From contig JAEUKE010000026.1 of NCBI GenBank assembly GCA_016794345.1, positions 41,065-105,064 on the forward strand: a DNA stretch of 64,000 nucleotides. Direction: 5' to 3'. The notes under the pieces are model-generated. The model ran no database searches and was not told the origin of the DNA. It saw nothing but the letters and a program-made list of their open reading frames with translations. Below are positions 60,109-64,000 of this stretch, piece after piece; the stretch's first letter is position 1, and every line of letters begins with the position of its first letter. This DNA comes from Myxococcales bacterium. Lineage in GTDB: Bacteria > Myxococcota_A > Polyangia > Polyangiales > Polyangiaceae. The translations under genes and the position numbers were made by a program.

Positions 60109-61590
60109 ATGACCTTGCTCTCGAGCTTCAAGCGAATGCCCGCAATCTCTCCCCCCCGGCCCCCCTCGCTTCATGCGGGGGGAGCGCTTTGCCTGCTGTT
60201 CGGTCTCGCTGTCGTCGGGTGCAGCAGCACAGACGAGAACACGCAGGTCAACGTCCCCGGCGGCGGCATCGTCGGGGCGGGGGATCTCACGGGAACGCCC
60301 CAGCCCGGCCAGCAGTGGTCGGTGAGCGACGCCGGCAGCTCGTCCGAGATCGGCAAGAACCGCCCGAAGATGAGCGACGCCGCTGCAGGCCCCTACCAGA
60401 AGGGCATGCAAGCGTTCGTCGCCGGCGATCTGGCGCGCGCGAAGCAGTTCTTCAACGAGGCGATCCAGGCCGACCCCAAGGCGTACCAGGCGCACTACTC
60501 GCTCGGGGTCGTCCAGGAGCGGCTGCGAGAAGAGGCTGCGCTGAACAGCTACAAGCAGGCCTTCGCGATCATCCCCGACTACGAGCCGGCGATCGTGTCC
60601 TACGCGCTGCTCAAGGCGCGGAAGGGCCAGACGAGCGACGCGGACACGTTCCTCGCGCAGAAGCGTGGCCAGCTGCCCAAGTCGGCGGCGCTCCTCGCCG
60701 CACACGCGGAGGTGAAGTCGCTCGCGAAGGACACGGGCAACGCGCAGAAGCTCGCGTCCGAGGCGCTGAAGATCAACCCCGACTTCAAGCCCGCGATGGT
60801 CGTCATCGCGCGCGACCACTACCGCGCGCGCCGCATCGATCTCGCGCTCTACGCTTTGCAGGCGATCCTCGACGGCTTCGAGCCGGTGAACGAGAACCCG
60901 CCGCGCGACAAGGAGAACGCGGAGGCCCTCTTGCTCCGCGCGCTCATCTACCGCGAGCAAGGCAACCGGGCGGGCGCGATGGACCAGTTCCAGAAGGCGA
61001 TCGCGCGGCGGCCCGATCTGGTCGAGGCCCGCGTGCAGCTCGCGACCATGTTGCTCGAGGCGGGCAACGCCGATCAGGCGTTCCCGCTGGTCGAGGGCGC
61101 GCTCCGGTTCGACAACACGAACCTTCCGGCGCACCTCGTGTTGGGGGACGTCTACCGGCTGCAGAGCAAGTACTCCGAAGCCAAGCAGCGCTTCGACTAC
61201 GTCGTCTCGAAGGACGCGAGCCTGCCGCAGGTCCACTACAACTACGGCCTGCTCTACCTCTTCGCGCCGAGCATCCAGGGCATGACGCCGCTCCAGCAGG
61301 TGGACGCGGCGACAGCCTCGCTCAAGAAGTACCAAGAGCTGCGCCCGAAGGACGCCTCGGACGACTCGGACGAGCTCTTGAACCGCGCGAAGCTCAAGCG
61401 TGGTGAGCTCGAAGCGGCGCAGACCGCGGCCCAGCCCGCGCCTGCCACGCCTCCTCCGCCCGCGCCCGGCAAGCAGCCGGCGGGCGGCGCGCAACCCGCG
61501 GGCGGCGGCGGAGCCGCTCAACCTCCCGCCGGCGGCGCACAACCGGCGCCCGCTCCGGCTCCTGCTCCTGCACCCGCACCGAAGAAGTAA
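60109..61590 (+). CDS. TPR lipoprotein (GltE/AglT-like candidate)
   Basis: 493 residues from ATG 60109, with GGAGAG upstream; the GTG at 60097 is less likely. Lipobox LAVVGC (about Cys38). TPR repeats fill about 90-425 (YQKGMQAFVAGDLARAKQFF, YQAHYSLGVVQERLREEAAL, RIDLALYALQAILDGFEP, LPAHLVLGDVYRLQSKYSE), and the end is Pro/Ala/Gly-rich. An outer-membrane TPR lipoprotein next to a giant TPR periplasmic protein matches GltE/AglT beside GltD. The signal-peptide region includes a GC-rich hairpin of the type seen at 45940. Confidence 0.77.
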   Translation: MTLLSSFKRMPAISPPRPPSLHAGGALCLLFGLAVVGCSSTDENTQVNVPGGGIVGAGDLTGTPQPGQQWSVSDAGSSSEIGKNRPKMSDAAAGPYQKGMQAFVAGDLARAKQFFNEAIQADPKAYQAHYSLGVVQERLREEAALNSYKQAFAIIPDYEPAIVSYALLKARKGQTSDADTFLAQKRGQLPKSAALLAAHAEVKSLAKDTGNAQKLASEALKINPDFKPAMVVIARDHYRARRIDLALYALQAILDGFEPVNENPPRDKENAEALLLRALIYREQGNRAGAMDQFQKAIARRPDLVEARVQLATMLLEAGNADQAFPLVEGALRFDNTNLPAHLVLGDVYRLQSKYSEAKQRFDYVVSKDASLPQVHYNYGLLYLFAPSIQGMTPLQQVDAATASLKKYQELRPKDASDDSDELLNRAKLKRGELEAAQTAAQPAPATPPPPAPGKQPAGGAQPAGGGGAAQPPAGGAQPAPAPAPAPAPAPKK

Positions 61591-61605
61591 CGCGAGGGTT
61601 TGATC

Positions 61606-61851
61606 ATGAAGAAGCCTCTCATCGTCGCGCTCGTTTCGTTGGGAGTCCTCGCGTCGGCGGAGGCCTTCGCGCAGGACAAAGGCGGCGGACGCGGTGTCAT
61701 CACGCTCGCCGAGGTCACCATCACGGGCCGCATCCAGAAGCCGATCGCCGCGGTGGACGTGAGCCGGCTGCAGCCGAAGCTCACGCTCGCCGAGCTCCGG
61801 CAGCCGTTCCTCGAGCGAATCGAGAAGGCGATCTACAAGGACCCGTTCTGA
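61606..61851 (+). CDS. Small exported protein of the envelope cluster
   Basis: 81 residues. ATG 61606, with TTG 61600 as alternative. Signal peptide ending AEAFA, then a compact 57-residue mature domain (LAEVTITGRIQKPIAAVDVS, LTLAELRQPFLERIEKAIYK). The ITGRIQKP segment looks conserved. By size and place it may correspond to GltF, a small periplasmic Glt component, but this is only positional inference. Its TGA overlaps the possible CTG start of the next gene. Confidence 0.65.
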   Translation: MKKPLIVALVSLGVLASAEAFAQDKGGGRGVITLAEVTITGRIQKPIAAVDVSRLQPKLTLAELRQPFLERIEKAIYKDPF

Positions 61852-62402
61852 CGACTGCGCTCGTTGGTCTTGCGGTCGCCGTCGCCGTCTGTGGGGTCTT
61901 GCTCGCCCTTCGCGCCCTGCGCGATGTCGCCCGCTGGCCGTCGCCCGCTTGTCGCGAGCTGCCAGCCAAGCTCCGGCGGTTGCCAGTCGAGGCGAGGCTC
62001 GCCCAGGCGGAGGGCCTCGTGGCGGCCGGGAGCTGGGAGGCGAGGCTGGTGAACGAGCTCGCCGCCGCAACCACCGAGGTCGAGCGAGCCGACTCGGCGA
62101 GCGAGGCCGTCGGAGATCTGGCGAGCCTTTATGCCTCGCGATCGCGCTGGGCGCCGGCCGCGCTCCGGATCCAGCTCGGCGTGGGGCTCCTCTCGGCGGC
62201 GCTCCTGTTTGCACGCGGCGCCCGGCTCGAGGCGGCCCTGGCCCTGGTGGTCGGCGTGATCGGCGGGCTGGTCTCGCACCTCATCGGAGACCGGGCCGCG
62301 GAGCGGGAGCGCGCCCAGCGGTCGCTGGCCGACGAAATCGTGCTCCTGCTGGTCCCGGACCTCACGGCTGGCCGCCGCCGGGCCCGGAGCCGGAGCTTTT
62401 GA
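61848..62402 (+). CDS. Small inner-membrane protein, apparent CTG start
   Basis: 184 residues if it begins at CTG 61848, which overlaps the upstream stop as CTGA. No ATG, GTG or TTG exists in this frame before TTG 61899, and starting there would cut the first transmembrane helix (TTALVGLAVAVAVCGVLLAL). Two more helices lie at about 103-145 (LRIQLGVGLLSAALLFARG, LALVVGVIGGLVSHLIG) after an 80-residue loop, ending in a basic tail. One helix, cytoplasmic loop, two helices recalls ExbB/TolQ topology, but the family sequence pattern is not evident. Confidence 0.6.
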   Translation: MTTALVGLAVAVAVCGVLLALRALRDVARWPSPACRELPAKLRRLPVEARLAQAEGLVAAGSWEARLVNELAAATTEVERADSASEAVGDLASLYASRSRWAPAALRIQLGVGLLSAALLFARGARLEAALALVVGVIGGLVSHLIGDRAAERERAQRSLADEIVLLLVPDLTAGRRRARSRSF

Positions 62403-62541
62403 GCCCGCCCCTCAGCTGGGTGGACCGTTTTGGAGTCGGCGTGTACCCTTCTTTGGAACCTTTCCCGCGAGCGAGCGTCCTAGGGAGTGGTCCCGTGCCC
62501 ACCCTTCGGTCGTCCACTTCCGACAGAGGCCTGACTTCCCG

Positions 62542-63987
62542 ATGACCCAGCAGCCCCCCCTCGGTACCCAGCCCCAGCGCCCCGGCCAGATGACCGCAGT
62601 GATGCGGGCCATGCCTCAGGCGACTGGCCCCAAGGTCTTGCGCATCGGCCTCGTTCAGGGCGGCAAGGTCATCGAAGAGCGGGTCATCAAACAACGCACC
62701 CACGTGACCGTCGGCCCCAGCGAGAAGAGCACCTTCGTCCTGCCGACGAAGAGTCTCCCGCCGACCTTCAAGCTCTTCGAGCTCGTGGGGTCGGACTACG
62801 TTCTGAACTTCCTCGACGGCATGACGGGCCGCGTCGCGCTGAAGACGGGCATCAGCGATCTCGGCGCGCTGCGCGCACAAGCGAAGCGGGTGCAGCAGGG
62901 CCCGGTGACGAGCTACCAGATCCAGCTGAACGAGGACGCGCGCGGCAAGGTCGTCGTCGGGGAGACCACGTTCCTCTTCCAGTTCGTCGCGCCGCCGCCG
63001 GTCCAGCCGCGGCCGCAGCTGCCCGTCTCGGTGAAGAGCGGCGTCGAGATCGACTGGACGACCACGATCATCGCGGCCTTCTCGTTCCTCTTCCACTTCG
63101 GCCTGATCGGCTCGATCTACTCGGACTGGATGGACCCGCCGGTCGACGACGACCTGAGCGTGGCGCAGCTCATCGAATCCGTGAAGCAGCTGCCTCCGCC
63201 GCCTCCGGTGGAGCAGAAGGAAGAGACGCCGGTCCTCGCCGAGGCGACCGCGACGGCGGCCGCTGCCGAGAAAGAGGCTCCCAAGGCCGCGGGCGCGACA
63301 GGCCAGAAGGGCGCAGGCTCGCCGGGCAAGGGCGCCGGAAACATGAGCGATGCGCGCGCGTCGCAGCTGTCGAACGAGCTCGCCCAGCTCGACGTCGCCA
63401 TGCTCGCCAGCCTCAACTCGGGTGGCGTCGCGACCGATCGCGTCCTGTCCAACAGCGAGGTCCCCTTCGCCCTTCTCGATCAGGCGGCTGCCTCGGGCGC
63501 CGCTGCGGGGCGAGGCAAGGTCGGCGGTCTGGACATGGGCGGCGGCTCGGGCGGCGCGTACGTTCCGGGCGCCGGCGGTGGTGGTGGCCTCTCGGGCCTC
63601 GGGAACAAGGGCCAGGGCGAGGGCGCCGCTGGTGCGGGCTCGGCCAAGGCGGTCAAGGGCCCGACCGGCAGCGCGTCGGTCGGCGGTGCTTCGGTGTCCG
63701 GCGGCAACGTCGCAAACGCGGCGTCGGTCGTGGCCGGCATGGCCGCCGGCTTCCGCCGTTGTTACAACCGCGGCCTCCAGGAGGACCCGTCGATGAAGGG
63801 CTCCGTCCGCATCACGGCCAAGATTGGCCCGAACGGGGAAGTCCTCGGCGCCACGCCGTCCGGCGGTGGTGGGCTCTCCGGCACGGTCATCTCCTGTGTC
63901 GTGTCGCGTGTCGCGAGCGCCCAGTTCGCGGCGCCCGAGGGCGGCGGCGCCACCATCGTCATCCCGATCTCGTTCGCGTCGCAGTAG
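62542..63987 (+). CDS. FHA-like, transmembrane, TonB-like envelope protein (GltG/GltJ-type)
   Basis: 481 residues. N-terminal FHA-like domain about 30-150 (VLRIGLVQGGKVIEERVIK, VTVGPSEKSTFVLPTKSL), one transmembrane helix 172-194 (IIAAFSFLFHFGLIGSIY), a Pro/Glu- and Gly-rich periplasmic spacer to about 390, and an AgmX/PglI-type C-terminal domain (395-481) with a Cys in FRRCYNRGLQED and a second in VISCVVSRV. This is the GltG/GltJ plan: inner-membrane protein that reaches across the periplasm to the TPR scaffold. A GC-rich 140-bp gap precedes it. Next gene, if any, lies beyond the window edge. Confidence 0.83.
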   Translation: MTQQPPLGTQPQRPGQMTAVMRAMPQATGPKVLRIGLVQGGKVIEERVIKQRTHVTVGPSEKSTFVLPTKSLPPTFKLFELVGSDYVLNFLDGMTGRVALKTGISDLGALRAQAKRVQQGPVTSYQIQLNEDARGKVVVGETTFLFQFVAPPPVQPRPQLPVSVKSGVEIDWTTTIIAAFSFLFHFGLIGSIYSDWMDPPVDDDLSVAQLIESVKQLPPPPPVEQKEETPVLAEATATAAAAEKEAPKAAGATGQKGAGSPGKGAGNMSDARASQLSNELAQLDVAMLASLNSGGVATDRVLSNSEVPFALLDQAAASGAAAGRGKVGGLDMGGGSGGAYVPGAGGGGGLSGLGNKGQGEGAAGAGSAKAVKGPTGSASVGGASVSGGNVANAASVVAGMAAGFRRCYNRGLQEDPSMKGSVRITAKIGPNGEVLGATPSGGGGLSGTVISCVVSRVASAQFAAPEGGGATIVIPISFASQ

Positions 63988-64000
63988 TTTTGCTCGACCC

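Overview
The window is high-GC, densely coded bacterial chromosome and reads as a myxobacterium, most likely of the Polyangiales/Sorangium side. The evidence is the many eukaryote-type Ser/Thr kinases, an FHA plus AAA+ regulator, a PilZ protein, numerous lipoproteins with Ser/Pro/Ala-rich or Cys-rich segments, TonB-like (AgmX/PglI-type) C-terminal domains, and very large TPR envelope proteins. Stop-start overlaps of the ATGA, GTGA and TGATG kind are common, so operon structure is easy to read. No rRNA, CRISPR array, integrase, transposase or phage gene was seen.

Layout. 1-9.2 kb is a signalling region: two coupled kinases (the first cut by the window edge), an FHA/AAA+ regulator, a REC-EAL protein coupled to a third kinase, two lipoproteins, and a kinase with altered catalytic motifs and a long coiled coil. 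9.2-12.8 kb holds an SDR oxidoreductase, then a Tat-exported DUF362 protein and a membrane polyferredoxin in one operon. 12.8-16.5 kb holds unrecognised lipoproteins, a 2OG-Fe(II) oxygenase, a gene remnant and a tRNA-like element in the only long gap. 16.6-20.4 kb is an exported three-gene operon, a NifU-domain protein and a secreted protein. 20.6-27.1 kb carries map and recN, which overlap tail to tail, and an operon with a TonB-like envelope protein. 27.3-30.2 kb has a DUF3829 lipoprotein and glgA.

30.2-34.2 kb is a partial aerobic benzoyl-CoA (box) cluster: regulator boxR diverging from boxC-boxB, with palindromic operator candidates between them. The reductase gene boxA and the CoA ligase are not in the window. 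34.3-43.5 kb is mixed: a Tat lipoprotein, a DUF350 membrane protein, a transglutaminase-like lipoprotein, a truncated glycosyltransferase, an AraC regulator, a nucleotide-sugar dehydrogenase, two small Cys-rich lipoproteins, a CpsB-type phosphatase and an ArsA/Get3-like ATPase. 43.5-52.1 kb has the ribosome-biogenesis GTPases der and era, a large GT39-like membrane protein, a PilZ protein, a Cys-rich-repeat lipoprotein, and an anti-sigma/ECF sigma pair.

52.4-64.0 kb is a single-direction cluster that starts after a good sigma-70-type promoter. It encodes a coiled-coil exported protein, three TPR envelope proteins (800, 1441 and 493 aa), an 81-aa exported protein, a small membrane protein that seems to start at CTG, and an FHA-like/TM/TonB-like protein. 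Composition and order resemble the Glt/Agl envelope complex of gliding myxobacteria. This is the strongest candidate multi-component machine in the window, and it may continue past the right edge.
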